Part shown: in pieces, positions 41,196 to 51,000 of the stretch
Layout of the letters: the number at the start of each line of letters is the position of its first letter
Numbering within the stretch: position 1 is the first letter of the stretch
Source: Dendrolimus kikuchii
Lineage: Eukaryota > Arthropoda > Insecta > Lepidoptera > Lasiocampidae
DNA length: 64,000 bases
Direction: 5' to 3'
Assembly: GCA_019925095.2 (NCBI GenBank)
Contig: CM034411.1
Coordinates: 2,825,001-2,889,000 of the forward strand
Notes under the pieces: model-generated
What the model was told of the DNA's origin: nothing
What the model saw: the letters and a program-made list of their open reading frames with translations, nothing else
Databases searched by the model: none
Made by a program: the position numbers and the translations under genes

Positions 41196-41601
41196 CGAGT
41201 GACATTCCGTCCGGAATGTCACTCGTCCCTTGGAAAATGGGACGGCCGCTAGTGTGGGATGCGACCTGTGTTGACACACTGGCCCCGTCACATCTTCCAA
41301 TGACCGAGTCAGGGGCTGGCAACGCTGCCGCTTCAGCTGAAGACGTCAAACGGCGCAATACGGAGCCTTAGGAAGGGATTACGTATTTGTGCCGTTTGGG
41401 GTTGAAACATTAGGCCCGTGGGTTCCGTCGGCAAAGAGTTTCTTTAAAGACATATGTAAGAAACTCTTTGACACTACCCGTGATCAGAAGGCTGGCTCAT
41501 ATTTTGCAGAACAAATAAGTATTGCCATACAGCGTGGCAATGCAGCCAGCCTTCTGGGCACGCTCCCCGTTGGCAGTGATCTGCTATATAATGTATTTTA
41601 G
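41196..41601 (+). pseudogene. REL-endonuclease-like LINE C-terminus, frameshifted
   Basis: The first frame reads GMSLVPWKMGRPLVWDATCV then DTLAPSHLP; after a shift near 41,380 it continues FGVETLGPWVPSAKSFF, DQKAGSYFAEQISIAIQRGN and AASLLGTLP before a stop. The 5' junction is a perfect inverted repeat, CGAGTGACATTCCG (41,196-41,209) against CGGAATGTCACTCG (41,212-41,225). See 56,975-57,530 for the domain argument. Confidence 0.75.
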
Positions 41602-41604
41602 TTT

Positions 41605-41868
41605 CAATGTCTTTGTTTTTTTTTTATATCAGTTTTGGGGAGTGTTCCGAGGAACTGTTCAGATTGGTTCCCTCGTCTTCCTTTTACCACCGCACGCCAT
41701 CGGCTGGGCGTTCATCCCCACTTCCTAGAGCCGCTTCGCTCTTGTACGCAACGGTTCTCTAGAACGTTGCTCTTGCACACCGTGGGGATGTGGAATGAGC
41801 TCCCAGCCGTATTCCCACAACGCTACAATATGGGGTTCTTTAAAAAGGGCGTCATAAAATTTATTTTT
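41605..41868 (+). pseudogene. Non-LTR reverse transcriptase C-terminal tail
   Basis: The frame from 41,635 reads FPRLPFTTARHRLGVHPHF, then HTVGMWNELPAVFPQRYNMG and FFKKGV. The W-N-x-L-P...F-P...Y-N-x3-FKK pattern is the usual C-terminal end of Jockey/CR1-type LINE ORF2. It is fused directly downstream of the REL-like remnant and upstream of a tRNA-like head. Confidence 0.65.
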
Positions 41869-41869
41869 G

Positions 41870-41960
41870 TTAGGTTGCATAGGATCGAACCCGGAGCCTC
41901 TGCGTTGCAGTGAGGTAGGCCGTCAAATGCCTAGCCCGCTCAACCACAGAAGCCGTCGAT
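41870..41960 (-). repeat. tRNA-derived SINE head
   Basis: Minus strand: TTCTGTGGTTGAGCGGGC (A box) and CCGGGTTCGATCCTATGC (B box). No tRNA acceptor stem. Confidence 0.6.
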
Positions 41961-41964
41961 TATA

Positions 41965-42300
41965 AAATATGTTAATTTTACAAAATAAATATATTACTAG
42001 TTACTTTCCTTCAATATTTGCAGTTAAGATTTGTTTTATAGGATAGTTAGTTAGTTCATAACAACACAACAGTCGGTATCTATGGGTTTTTTTGAAGTGA
42101 AACTTCTATATAGACGGGGTCTTAGGATTTTTCTGTCACGAAAAAGAGTTACGGCCGCGTGGAGTAGCGGCATAATTTTAGAATAGACTATGGATGCGTT
42201 TTTTCGATAAAATAAAATCTGTTTAAATAAAAAATGCATTCATTAAAATGTAGCTATCTAATCTAACCAAATCATAATTTGCAGTAAACCTGCGAAAAAT
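41965..42300. other. AT-rich unassigned spacer
   Basis: Nothing recognised. Confidence 0.4.
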
Positions 42301-42302
42301 CG

Positions 42303-42532
42303 AAATGTGTGCTGGGACATATAGTAGAAGTGAAACTTCAACGGACTGTACCGGACAAGTAGAAAAATGAATCGCAACAAAGTTTTAACTTGAAGTTTTA
42401 CGGGCAGATTGTTAATGTACTTGTCCAATTTGATAACCTGCCCGTAAAACTTTAAGTTAAAATTTTGTTGCGATTCGCTTTTCGACTTGTCCGTTGAAGT
42501 TTCACTTCTACTATATGTCCCAGCAGACATTT
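42303..42532. mobile_element. Foldback element, ~100-bp arms
   Basis: Left arm AAATGTGTGCTGGGACATAT... and right arm ...ATATGTCCCAGCAGACATTT are near-perfect complements, continuing through GTAGAAGTGAAACTTCAACG and TTTTACGGGCAG. The loop of about 25 bp is near 42,410-42,435. Non-coding. Confidence 0.88.
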
Positions 42533-42687
42533 AGATTTTTTTATTTAAAGATACGAGTAGGTACTCGCCTTACGTGGAGGTTATACTTCATGATTTTTTT
42601 TTCATTGTTAAATTTTACTTTTATTAGTTATTGTGTTATTAGTTTAGTGCAATTTTAAATTAATGAATGATTTATTATATGTAAATT

Positions 42688-43005
42688 TCTATCCGTTCAG
42701 GAACGGAGAAAGAATACAATTTCCTGCGGCCGGGCGGCCTGTCGTAAGTGGCGACTTAACAACCCACAGCCAGATGGTAGGGCATTTACCCTACTGGATG
42801 GCTACTACCCCTGATCTAAAGTATGTCGCCATAACAACCTTGAGTTGTGTTCCGGCATTGGTGACCAGGTTCCAGTCTCCTTTAAGAGAGCCGCAGCGCA
42901 TTAGTAGCACCTTTGGTGTTGCAATTGTCCATAGGCAATGGTAACCGCTTTCCATCAAGTGGGCCGTCTGCCTGTCTGCTGATCTCCAGCAATCAAAAAA
43001 AAAAA
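42688..43005 (+). repeat. SINE-like repeat, full length
   Basis: TATCCGTTCAGGAACGGAG to CTCCAGCAATCAAAAAAAA. Confidence 0.85.
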
Positions 43006-43257
43006 ATTCTACTGTTAATACTTCTGTATGAAGTTAAATGATTACTTTTGTTTCATTAATGATTTCTTTGTATAAAGGCTGGAACTGAAAATCAGCGCTG
43101 CGTCAGCCCTTGTCGCAGCATAATGCTGAGTTCTAGCCTCATTGGGGTGAATGTTATGTACTTACGTTTTTTCTATATTTTTGTATGTTTTATTAACTAC
43201 AATTGTATATTCTTGATTAACAAGCACAGCTTCTTATTACGCGTATTCATTTTACAA

Positions 43258-43850
43258 GCTTTTATTTAACTTACAATAGATGTACACTATGTATGTAAGT
43301 TCGGGTGGAATCTTGCAAGTTAAATTTGACCAACTTCCCGGTTTCCGATTGAGCTGAAATTTTGCACGCATATGTACATCGCGTGACAATGTAATAACAT
43401 GGTACCATGGGGCTGATCTGATGATGGAGTCGGAAGGTGGCCATAGGAACTCCTGTACTAAACAAGATAGACCCGTCGTGTTTGGACTCGTTTTACTCTT
43501 CTTGGCTAGCACTCTGCTGCTACATGATATCCAGGATCTCAAAAGCTTGTGTTTAAAAACTTTTTGTAATTTGCAATAGATGTAATGTATGTAAGTTCGG
43601 GTGGAATCTTGCAAATTAAATTTAACCAACTTCCCGGTTCCTGATTGAGCTGAAATTTTGCACGCATATGTATATCGCGTGACAATGTAATAACATGGTA
43701 CCATGGGGCTGATCTGATGATGGAGTCGGAAGGTGGCCATAGGAACTCATGTACTAAACAAGATAGACCCGTCGTTTTTGGGCTCGTTTTACTTGTCTTG
43801 GCTAGCACTCTGCTACATAATATCCAGGATCTCAAAAACTTGTGTTTTTT
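43258..43850 (-). repeat. Two tandem ~297-bp units
   Basis: GTATGTAAGTTCGGGTGGAA recurs at 43,291 and 43,588 (period 297). Each unit is the reverse of 37,435-37,708. A 162-codon minus-strand frame (43,252-43,740) spans both units and contains two near-identical halves; it is repeat-derived, not a gene. Confidence 0.9.
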
Positions 43851-43854
43851 AAAA

Positions 43855-44210
43855 AAGCTCATTTCTGTGTGTACATACATTTAAGACGGTAAACTTTTTC
43901 TTTCTTTCTTTCTTTTCTCTCAGTAAAGAAAATGATTATAATTTACGGCTCATTTTATTCCCACAAAGAGCCGTCAATAATAGGAAATAGAGAACTGACA
44001 TTAAGCCGTTCTATCATACTTTAATCACAACGACTTTATTTTTGTATCTGACTGCATCAATGTGTCTATTTTGGACATTAATGGTTACCGGAACATAAAA
44101 ATCCGTCTGCGATGCACCATATAGTTTGGAGAGGAGCCAAGAGTTTTAAAAGAATTCTTAAATCGAATCTCATCACACAAAAAGATTTAATACGGCTATT
44201 ATACTATATT
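43855..44210. other. Unassigned spacer
   Basis: A (TTTC)n-like run near 43,898. Nothing else recognised. Confidence 0.4.
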
Positions 44211-44212
44211 TA

Positions 44213-44530
44213 TATCCGTGCAGGAACGGAGAAAGAATAGAATTTCCTGCGGCCGGGCGGCCTGTCGTAAGAAGCGACTAAACAACCCCCAGCCAGGTGA
44301 TAGGGCATTTGCCCGACTGGATGGCTACCACCCCTAGTCTAGAGCATACCGCAATAGCAACTTTGAGTTGTGTTCCGGCATTAGTGACCAGGTTCCAGAC
44401 TCATTTAAGAGAGCAGCAGCGCATTTGTAGCACCTTTGGTGTTGCAAATGTCTATAGGCGATGGTAACTGCTTTCCATCCAGTGGGCCGTGTGCCTGTCT
44501 GCTGAACTCCTGCAATAAAAAAATAAAAAA
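44213..44530 (+). repeat. SINE-like repeat, full length
   Basis: TATCCGTGCAGGAACGGAG to CCTGCAATAAAAAAATAAA. Confidence 0.85.
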
Positions 44531-44573
44531 TAATACATACGTATTTTACGTATGCATTTGACTTAAAAAGCTT

Positions 44574-45118
44574 TTTTTTTAAGGCGGGGGAAATGCTATT
44601 TACGCACAATACCGGATCCTTTGCAAGGGATTAGACCATAGTTGATAATGGAGGCTTTTCCCTTAATTAAGGGGCAATCCAAACAGTAATCAACCAGCTT
44701 GTGTGGAGACTCCGAGAAGTTGCACGGGCAACAACCAATACCCACTAAAACCATGTGCCCCGCGCTTTTTATGTAGGAAAGGCTGAGACTTACCTACGCC
44801 CAGTCCGATCCAGCGCAAAAAGTGCCTGAATGTGCCTCGGGAATCAGAACACATCCAATTCGTCAGCGGGGGCGATGAATCCTTTGCTCCCTTGATAGCT
44901 AAAGGCCCCCCGAAGCGGTATTATTCAGGGTGGGAAGTCATGCCTGCGTCTCCGCATGCCAGCCAACCGCCGGCGTCCGCGTGGAGTCGCATTAGCACGC
45001 GCAATAATACTCCCCTCCCTATCTCGTTCGGCGGCCTCCTTGAGAGACATTACCGTCTCACAAAAAGTAACCGCAGCCCCCCAGGTATCGCTGCTATGCA
45101 GCATGGCTCTCACCAGAC
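44574..45118 (-). mobile_element. 5'-truncated R1-clade LINE with TSD
   Basis: Flanked by TTGACTTAAAAAGCTT (44,558-44,573) and TTGACTTACAAAAGCTT (45,119-45,135), one base different in length. The minus strand reads from an ORF2 end through a 3' UTR (GCGCGGGGCACATGG, GGTTGATTACTGTTTGG) to GCATTTCCCCCGCCTT poly(A). It is the same group as the stacked elements at 28.9 and 36 kb. Confidence 0.85.
44925..45118 (-). pseudogene. R1-clade ORF2 last ~60 codons
   Basis: The minus frame has the block W-G-A-A-V-T-F-C-E-T-V-M-S-L-K-E-A-A-E-R-D-R, aligning with W-D-A-V-S-S-F-C-E-Q-V-M-F-A-K-E-E-A-E-R-E-R of the element at 18,870. It ends MRRRRHDFPP then stop. This links the 3' ends here and at 22, 28.9 and 36 kb to the R1 clade. 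Confidence 0.8.
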
Positions 45119-45139
45119 TTGACTTACAAAAGCTTCTGT

Positions 45140-45685
45140 TAAGTCTTTACATTCCCAGCGCACCTTCGTCCACGTTGCGAAAACGACGTAGGTATTTGTT
45201 GCAACATATTTGTTATATTCTACCGAGTATACAATAGTGAGTGTTCCGAGAAACAACTACCCGAATGTTCCGAGGAACTACCTCTGTAGACACGTTGCAT
45301 CAGCTCTAAATGAATACAATATAAAATGTATGGCAATGGTCTCCAAACTTTCTTGTCTCGTGGACCCATTACTAATCTTTACGGCAATGGGTAGACCCCC
45401 TATCTTTTGAATATTGAATTTTCCAGATTCACCAAATTCAAATGTGTTTTAACCAACTTCACAATAAAAGCTAGCTAGATGCTTGCTAGAGAGTGCTAGG
45501 TAACGTTTTGGTGACATCTCTGGTGTTGCACATATCATACAACAAAGTCAGATAAAAAGTTGCACAAGCGCTATTCCGGACTATAGTCTATGTCTATGCC
45601 AAATTTCACCCAAATCGGTTCAACTGTTCTAGTGTGATGGAGTAACAAACATGCATCAAAATTTTCTCATTTATGATATCAGTAA
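45140..45685. other. Transposon-derived scraps
   Basis: 45,580-45,660 (CTATGCCAAATTTCACCCAA...GATGGAGTAACAAACATGCA) has the look of a Helitron or MITE arm. No full element is resolved. Confidence 0.35.
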
Positions 45686-45689
45686 TGGG

Positions 45690-45800
45690 CCATCCACAAA
45701 TTACGAAACACGCTAAGGAGGAAGAGGGGTCGATGAAGTGTGACCAGGGGTAGGAGGGCCCCAAATTTCATGACGTCACATTTCGAAAATCTCATATATT
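45690..45800 (+). repeat. GGCCATCCACAAATTACG repeat
   Basis: Contains GGCCATCCACAAATTACGAA and CCCAAATTTCATGACGTCAC; related to 39,588-39,740 and 47,030-47,107. Confidence 0.5.
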
Positions 45801-46157
45801 TAAGCTTTAAAAGACTAAATTTGAACTATTAACGAAAATCTTCAAAATATTTCCAACTCTATCGGCCTTACTTATAATAATCTCATTAAGAAACGATTAA
45901 GCATCTCTTAAGTAAGAGAATCAAAATCAGACCCTAATCTATGGATGTCTTTTTTTTCACTTATAAACGTGTATTACCCGTTGTTTACCTAAAAGGAGCA
46001 CAGATAAACCAAATTTCAATGAATAATGTAGATTGTACCCAAAATATTCAACTAAAGAGGAGTTTATGGGTAAGATATTCACTAATCAGTTGCTGAGCAG
46101 TTTCTTTAAATTTAAGAAACGATTATAAGTAAGGCCCTATATGTATGAGCTTGGTGT

Positions 46158-46473
46158 TTTTTCTTTATTGCAGGAGTTCAGCAGACAGGCAAACGGCCCA
46201 CTTGATGGAAAGCGGTTACCATCGTCTATGGACCTTTGTAACAGCAAAGGTGCTACAAATGCGCTGCTGCTCTCTTAAGGGAGACTGGAACCTGGCCACT
46301 AATGCCGGAACGCAACTCAAGGTTGTTATGGCGACATACCTTAGACTAGAGGTGGTAGCCATCCAGTCGGGCAAATGCCCAACCACCTGGCTGTGGGTTG
46401 TTTTGTCGCCTCTTACGACAGGCCGCCCGGCCGCAGGAAATTGTATTCTTTCTCCGTTCCTGCACGGATAAAA
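46158..46473 (-). repeat. SINE-like repeat, full length
   Basis: TTTCTTTATTGCAGGAGTTC to CCGTTCCTGCACGGATAAA. The 108-codon plus-strand frame across it is the family's shared frame. Confidence 0.85.
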
Positions 46474-46474
46474 A

Positions 46475-46758
46475 TGTGTGGTGTTTAAATTATTTTAAAA
46501 AATGTAATTAAAATTTATTACGGAACTGCTGTTTTAGTTTAGTAATTTTTTGATATAAAATTGCAATATAACTAGGGAGGGAGGAATCTTATGAATGTGA
46601 CCAACCGCGACAAAATTCATAAAATATTCGGGTTGGCATCGAAAATCAGCGTTGTACCGTATATTATGCCGGCATAGCAATAAGCTGAGTGCAAGTCTTG
46701 TTTATTGAAAATGCGGCGTACAAATTCTCAAAATATGTTTTTATTTTTAAGACACATT
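46475..46758. other. AT-rich spacer
   Basis: 46,620-46,700 (GGTTGGCATCGAAAATCAGCG...GCTGAGTGC) resembles 43,080-43,150, probably an old retro-fragment. Confidence 0.35.
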
Positions 46759-46759
46759 T

Positions 46760-46990
46760 GCTAGGTGGTAGGGCATTTGCCCGACTGGATGTTTACCAAC
46801 CCTGGTCTAGAGTATGCCGCCATAACAACCTTGAGTTGTGTTCCGGCATTAGTGACCAGGTTCCAGGCTCCCTTAAGAGACAACAGCGCATTTGTAGCAC
46901 TTTTGGTGTTGCAAATGTCCATAGACGATGGTAACCGCTTTCCATCAAGTGGGCCGTCTGCCTGTTTGCTGAACTCCTACAATAAAAAAA
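46760..46990 (+). repeat. SINE-like repeat, 5'-truncated
   Basis: Starts TGCTAGGTGGTAGGGCATTT and ends CCTACAATAAAAAAAA. Confidence 0.82.
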
Positions 46991-47029
46991 ACACATGTCA
47001 GCTGTGTAAGTAGGTCGCTATTTCTGCAA

Positions 47030-47107
47030 TTTTTTTTTTCTTTCTTTCACAAGGATGGAGGAGGCGTCAAATCTCATGAAATTCCTGTGACGTGATTTGT
47101 AGATGGC
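47030..47107 (-). repeat. GGCCATCTACAAATCACG repeat, fragment
   Basis: The reverse complement reads GGGGCCATCTACAAATCACG then TCACAGGAATTTCATGAG, the family seen at 45,690. Confidence 0.5.
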
Positions 47108-47161
47108 CCCTAGGTATAGGTAGTATAGATTAAACCTAATGGCTCGTGTTTGCACTTCCAG

Positions 47162-47300
47162 CAGCGGATGCACCAGCGGCCCTCTACCGGCAGGGCGTAG
47201 ATTCGTGCCCGTGACCAGCGCAACGCCTGAAGGCAGACCCCAGATGATCGGCTCATTCTGGAACCTGTGCCGCGCGTGCCCTTCCATGCCAGTCGATAAG
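47162..47300 (+). CDS. Candidate internal exon, unknown host protein
   Basis: 139 bp bounded by an acceptor (GTTTGCACTTCCAG) and a donor (GATAAG then GTAGGC). Only one of three plus frames is open: 46 codons after one leading base, ending exactly on a codon. It contains S-G-C-T-S-G-P-L-P-A-G, RRFVPVTSATPEGRPQMIGS and FWNLCRACPSMPVDK. GC is about 60 percent, far above the flanks, and no repeat family matches. The antisense frame is also open but lacks an acceptor at the right place. I do not recognise the protein. Upstream and downstream exons would lie tens of kilobases away. Confidence 0.5.
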
Positions 47301-47321
47301 GTAGGCAAAACTATATAATAC

Positions 47322-47410
47322 TAGCGGGCTCAGCAGACATTGTCCTGCCTTAAAAAATTTTAGAACCCGATTGCATCGCCACCTACCAGGTGCAATTGTG
47401 CATCTAAAGT
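47322..47410 (-). mobile_element. Helitron-like end fragment
   Basis: ACTAGCGGGCTCAGCAGACA and GCCACCTACCAGGTG match 11,512-11,600. Confidence 0.55.
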
Positions 47411-47525
47411 ATCTTGCTAAAAAAGGGATACTACACTACTGAAGAATACTTTAATTACAAAACTTCATTTACATAGCAGCTCGCTCCAACCTCTTATACT
47501 ATATTTTGTATAACGTTTTTATCTT

Positions 47526-48083
47526 CAACCTTCAATTCAATCTTCAACCTCAGCCAGAAGGCCCAGCTCGCTGTACACAACGCGTTGCTGGTACCTACGC
47601 TCACGTACGGATGCGAGAGTTGGGTATGGAAGAGAGAGCATGAAAGTAGAGTAAACGCGGTCGAGATGCGAGCACTGCGCAAAATCTGCGGAGTGACGCT
47701 CGCGGACCGCGTTCGTAATACCGAAGTAAGAAAGAGAGTTGGTCTGAAAGAGAGTGTCGGGGTGAAGGTAAGGAAAGGAATGCTCCGGTGGTTCGGGCAT
47801 GTGGAAAGAATGCATGATGAAAGAATGACTAAACAGATATACAATGCAAAAGTGGATGGATGCAGAAGTCGTGGAAGGCCACGACACACCTTCCATGATC
47901 AAATTGATCGTGTACTAGCAGAAGGTGATGTCAGGAGCCTTAAGAACAGACGAGCTTGCATGACAAGAGTTATGAATGTCAAAGAGGCAAGTGAGGTGTG
48001 TAAGAATAAGCCTAAATGACACTCTGTTGTTCGTACCTAACCCGCAAGGGAACTGGCGCGAAGTTATGTATGTATGTATGTAT
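47526..48083 (+). mobile_element. RTE-like LINE 3' fragment (copy j) with TSD
   Basis: Flanked by GTTTTTATCTT at 47,515-47,525 and 48,084-48,094. The frame 47,585-48,019 holds LVPTLTYGCESWVW, ALRKICGVTLADR, LRWFGHVERM and RGRPRHTFHDQ, then a stop a little before the usual RELA terminus (TGG to TGA change at the PKW codon). Confidence 0.88.
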
Positions 48084-48235
48084 GTTTTTATCTTGCCAAG
48101 CTTGTAAGGAATTTATGAAAATATATTGCAGCCTACAATTTTAGTACGTCATGTCTTTATTATAACTACAATAATATTTTTCTTTCCTGTTATTGTGTCT
48201 TGGCCTTATGGAGTATGCACTGTTTGCTAATATAG

Positions 48236-48337
48236 TAATACAATGCAAAAGTGGATGGATGCAGAAGTCGTGGAAGGCCACGACACACTTTCCATGATCA
48301 AATTGATCGTGTACTAGCAGAAGGTGATGTCAGGAGG
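48236..48337 (+). mobile_element. RTE-like LINE fragment truncated at both ends (copy k)
   Basis: AATGCAAAAGTGGATGGATG to GATGTCAGGAG, about 100 bp, with neither RELA terminus nor TATG tail. The 3' truncation is unusual for the family. Confidence 0.8.
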
Positions 48338-48651
48338 GCAACAAATACGTTCAGTAGTTTCCAAAAAAGATGCGATCGCAGCGCCATCTTTTTCGATATT
48401 TTCGTCTATCGCACGGAATCGACGTAATTTATCGTGATCAAAAGTATCTTAAGTTACGATCCGGGACATAAGCTAGCTCTGTATCGAGTTTCATTTAAAT
48501 CCGTTCAGTAGTTTTCACGTGATGCTCTGGCAGACAGTCAAAAATTCAAAAAAATGTATTTTCCTAATCTCCACTGGTCCAAATTATTATATTATTCCCC
48601 CTGATTTTAAAACTCGAACCATTTACAGATTTATTATATTAAAGATAGATA

Positions 48652-48792
48652 TCTATACTAATATTATAAACCTGAAGAGTTTGTTTGTTTGTTTAAACGC
48701 GCCAATCTCAGGAACCGCTGGTCAGATTTGAAAAATTCTTTCAGTGTTAAATAGTAAATTTATCGAGGAAGGCTATAGGCTATATTATATTT
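48652..48792 (+). mobile_element. Helitron-like 5' half
   Basis: TCTATACTAATATTATAAAC after an A, through TTGAAAAATTCTTTCAGTG to CGAGGAAGGCTATAGGC, then lost. Confidence 0.65.
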
Positions 48793-49212
48793 TTTAAAAA
48801 ATTGAGATCCTTACTAAAAGTCCAATAATGTAACCCAAGGTGTAAAAAAATGACTCAAAAAAATCCTTACACGGCATGCGCTGCGAAAACTATTGATTAT
48901 AGAACAAAACAATGTACTACCACTTTGCAGAACATATAATTGTCTACAAAAAATATTGCATAACCATACGTCTAACCACTGTAGTTATCTTACAATAAGT
49001 GTTTTCTTTTATTTTTTTAAATAATTAAAATGCTGTCGCTTCAAAAACTCTTTATTTTGTACCTTGGTATTAATCCTCATCAAAATAAATTGCTCCATAT
49101 TCAAGACAAATTCAATAACTTTCTAGAACTTTTTGAATTATTCAATTCGGACGTTTCATTCAAAAGATATCGCGATATTTAAAATGTAAGTATTAGTGTT
49201 GTAGCCAAATAT
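48793..49212. other. AT-rich unassigned DNA
   Basis: Nothing recognised. Confidence 0.4.
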
Positions 49213-49409
49213 AACGCGCTAATCTCAGGAACTACTGGTCTGATTTGAAAAATTCTTTCAGTGTCGGATAGCCCATCTATCGAGGAAGGCTATAGGCTAT
49301 ATATCATCACGCTAAGACCAATAGGAGCGGATCACCAATCAAGAATGTCTCAAAATCGGCAGGCTTTTTTTAACTATTCCACGCGGACGAAGTCGCGGGC
49401 AGAAGCTAG
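49213..49409 (+). mobile_element. Helitron-like 3' half
   Basis: AACGCGCTAATCTCAGGAAC to ACGCGGACGAAGTCGCGGGC and AGAAGCTAG before a T; the 5' part is missing. Confidence 0.7.
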
Positions 49410-49584
49410 TATTAAATATGTATAAAAGGTGCTCTCTGAATTGAGACTGACATATTATAATCCCACCGTATAATGTTTTCGCAAAAAAGTATTGCAAAAC
49501 CATTCTCAAGGGAAAATAATCGCCTCTCTTGGCAAATAACACACAATGTGTATCACGTTATACATATGTATGTAAGTGTGTGTG

Positions 49585-50545
49585 TACTTTTATTAGACCG
49601 CTCATATTGTATTTCTCTTTGTTTTGTAAAGAGGATATCGGTAATATGAATAAAGTTATCGTTAAAGAATGTGCCGTTTTAGGCATGAAGGGGGTGACCC
49701 GTATAGGGTGGAGGAGCGAGATGGAATGCTCCTCCGTCTCAAAGGAAGATCTTCCAGCGAGGCCAATGTTGTTCCTCGCAGGCCTAGGCCCATCTGTTAT
49801 ATTTGAAATTTTGTATATATACTTTGTATGTTACGGGAAACGTTTGTGACATCAATTATTGCACAGCGCCATCTATTGGCTTGTAAGTGTTCCACTACAG
49901 GCACTCTAATAAAATACATATTTTAGGTATATGAATAAATAATGTACACTCTACCAGAGACGGGTCTCTTATTAGACCGCTCATACGAGTATTGTATTGT
50001 TACGAGTGTGGGACTCGAATTAAAATGCCGTTGGAATTACTATAGAATTTATTAGAACTATACAAACACGTATAACACAGGTACAAATATCACTGGACGC
50101 AACCAGTACAAACTGCACAATTCAATAACACGCTCAAAGTCCGTCACTATATCGCTTATCGAATGTACGTCTTGCTCGTATCGTAATCCTCGCTTGACTA
50201 CCTCACCCCTCCGTCCGGGCATTCCTTTTATTCTATACAAATACAATATGCCTCGACGCAAAACAATAACTTCCAAGAATTAGTTCGACACACCTGCCTA
50301 ATGACTGCCATAAAACAATTACAATAATAATAGAATGTTTTTCTTAATTACAAATTTTAAACACAGGGTAAATAAAAGAAGTCCAAATGCGGGAAAAGTA
50401 ATAAACCAGGTTTATGGCAGGCAGATGTGCATTCACTTTTTGTCGGCATGTAACAGTATTTCTCTTTGTTTTGTAAAGAGGATATCGGTAATATGAATAA
50501 ATAATGTATAGTGTATTTATTACCAGAGACGAGTTTACTTCTAAA
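49585..50545. repeat. Partial tandem duplication interrupted by a solo LTR
   Basis: TTATTAGACCGCTCATA occurs at about 49,590 and 49,970, and GTATTTCTCTTTGTTTTGTA followed by GAGGATATCGGTAATATGAA at about 49,608 and 50,456. AATAATGTA...CCAGAGACG also occurs twice. The second copy is split by the LTR at 49,998-50,455. Confidence 0.8.
49998..50455 (-). mobile_element. Solo LTR with GTAT duplication
   Basis: 458 bp, ends TGTTAC and GTAACA, flanked by GTAT at 49,994-49,997 and 50,456-50,459. Related to 27,906-28,387. Removing it restores TTGTATTTCTC exactly as in the paralogous copy at 49,608, which proves the insertion. Confidence 0.85.
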
Positions 50546-50646
50546 TGTTTATTATCTCCTCCTCTGCCATTTTCCAAGACAAAGGGTCATATCATCTGTT
50601 TCTTACTTTTCCACTTTTCTTTCTAAAAACACCTTTCTTAGTTTAA

Positions 50647-50830
50647 TCTATACTATGCTAATATTATAAAGAGGCAAAGTTCCTGAGTTTGATGTTCTGG
50701 GTAATCTCCGGTACTACTGGACCGATATTGAAAATCCTTTCAGCAGTGAAATGCTGCATTATTCTCGAGTGACATAGGCTATATTTGACTGTGATTAATA
50801 ATATTTTTTAATGAGCCCCGGTGAAGTGGG
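50647..50830 (+). mobile_element. Helitron-like 5' part
   Basis: TCTATACTATGCTAATATTA after an A, then GGACCGATATTGAAAATCCT and GACATAGGCTATATTTG; the 3' end is not found. Confidence 0.6.
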
Positions 50831-51000
50831 CACGGAATCACGTTTCACGCAAGAATTGCACAACGTTCGTCGTTCTAAGATACTCGCTCCGAAAGTGCAC
50901 TAGGTAACGCTTCGTTCGCAGTCAGAACACGACTGGCGCAACTCCCGACTGACTGATCCTCATCAATTTGTAAACTAGACATGTCCTCTTACCAACATAC

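Noticed and set aside
41870..41960. tRNA gene
   Set aside because: Same tRNA-like SINE head as at 11,305; no acceptor stem pairing.
43252..43740. 162-codon minus-strand frame with two similar halves
   Set aside because: It spans the two tandem 297-bp repeat units; no domain, and the same repeat exists elsewhere.
47494..47902. Minus-strand frames of 121-131 codons opposite the RTE-like fragment
   Set aside because: They are antisense shadows of the LINE frame and appear opposite every copy.
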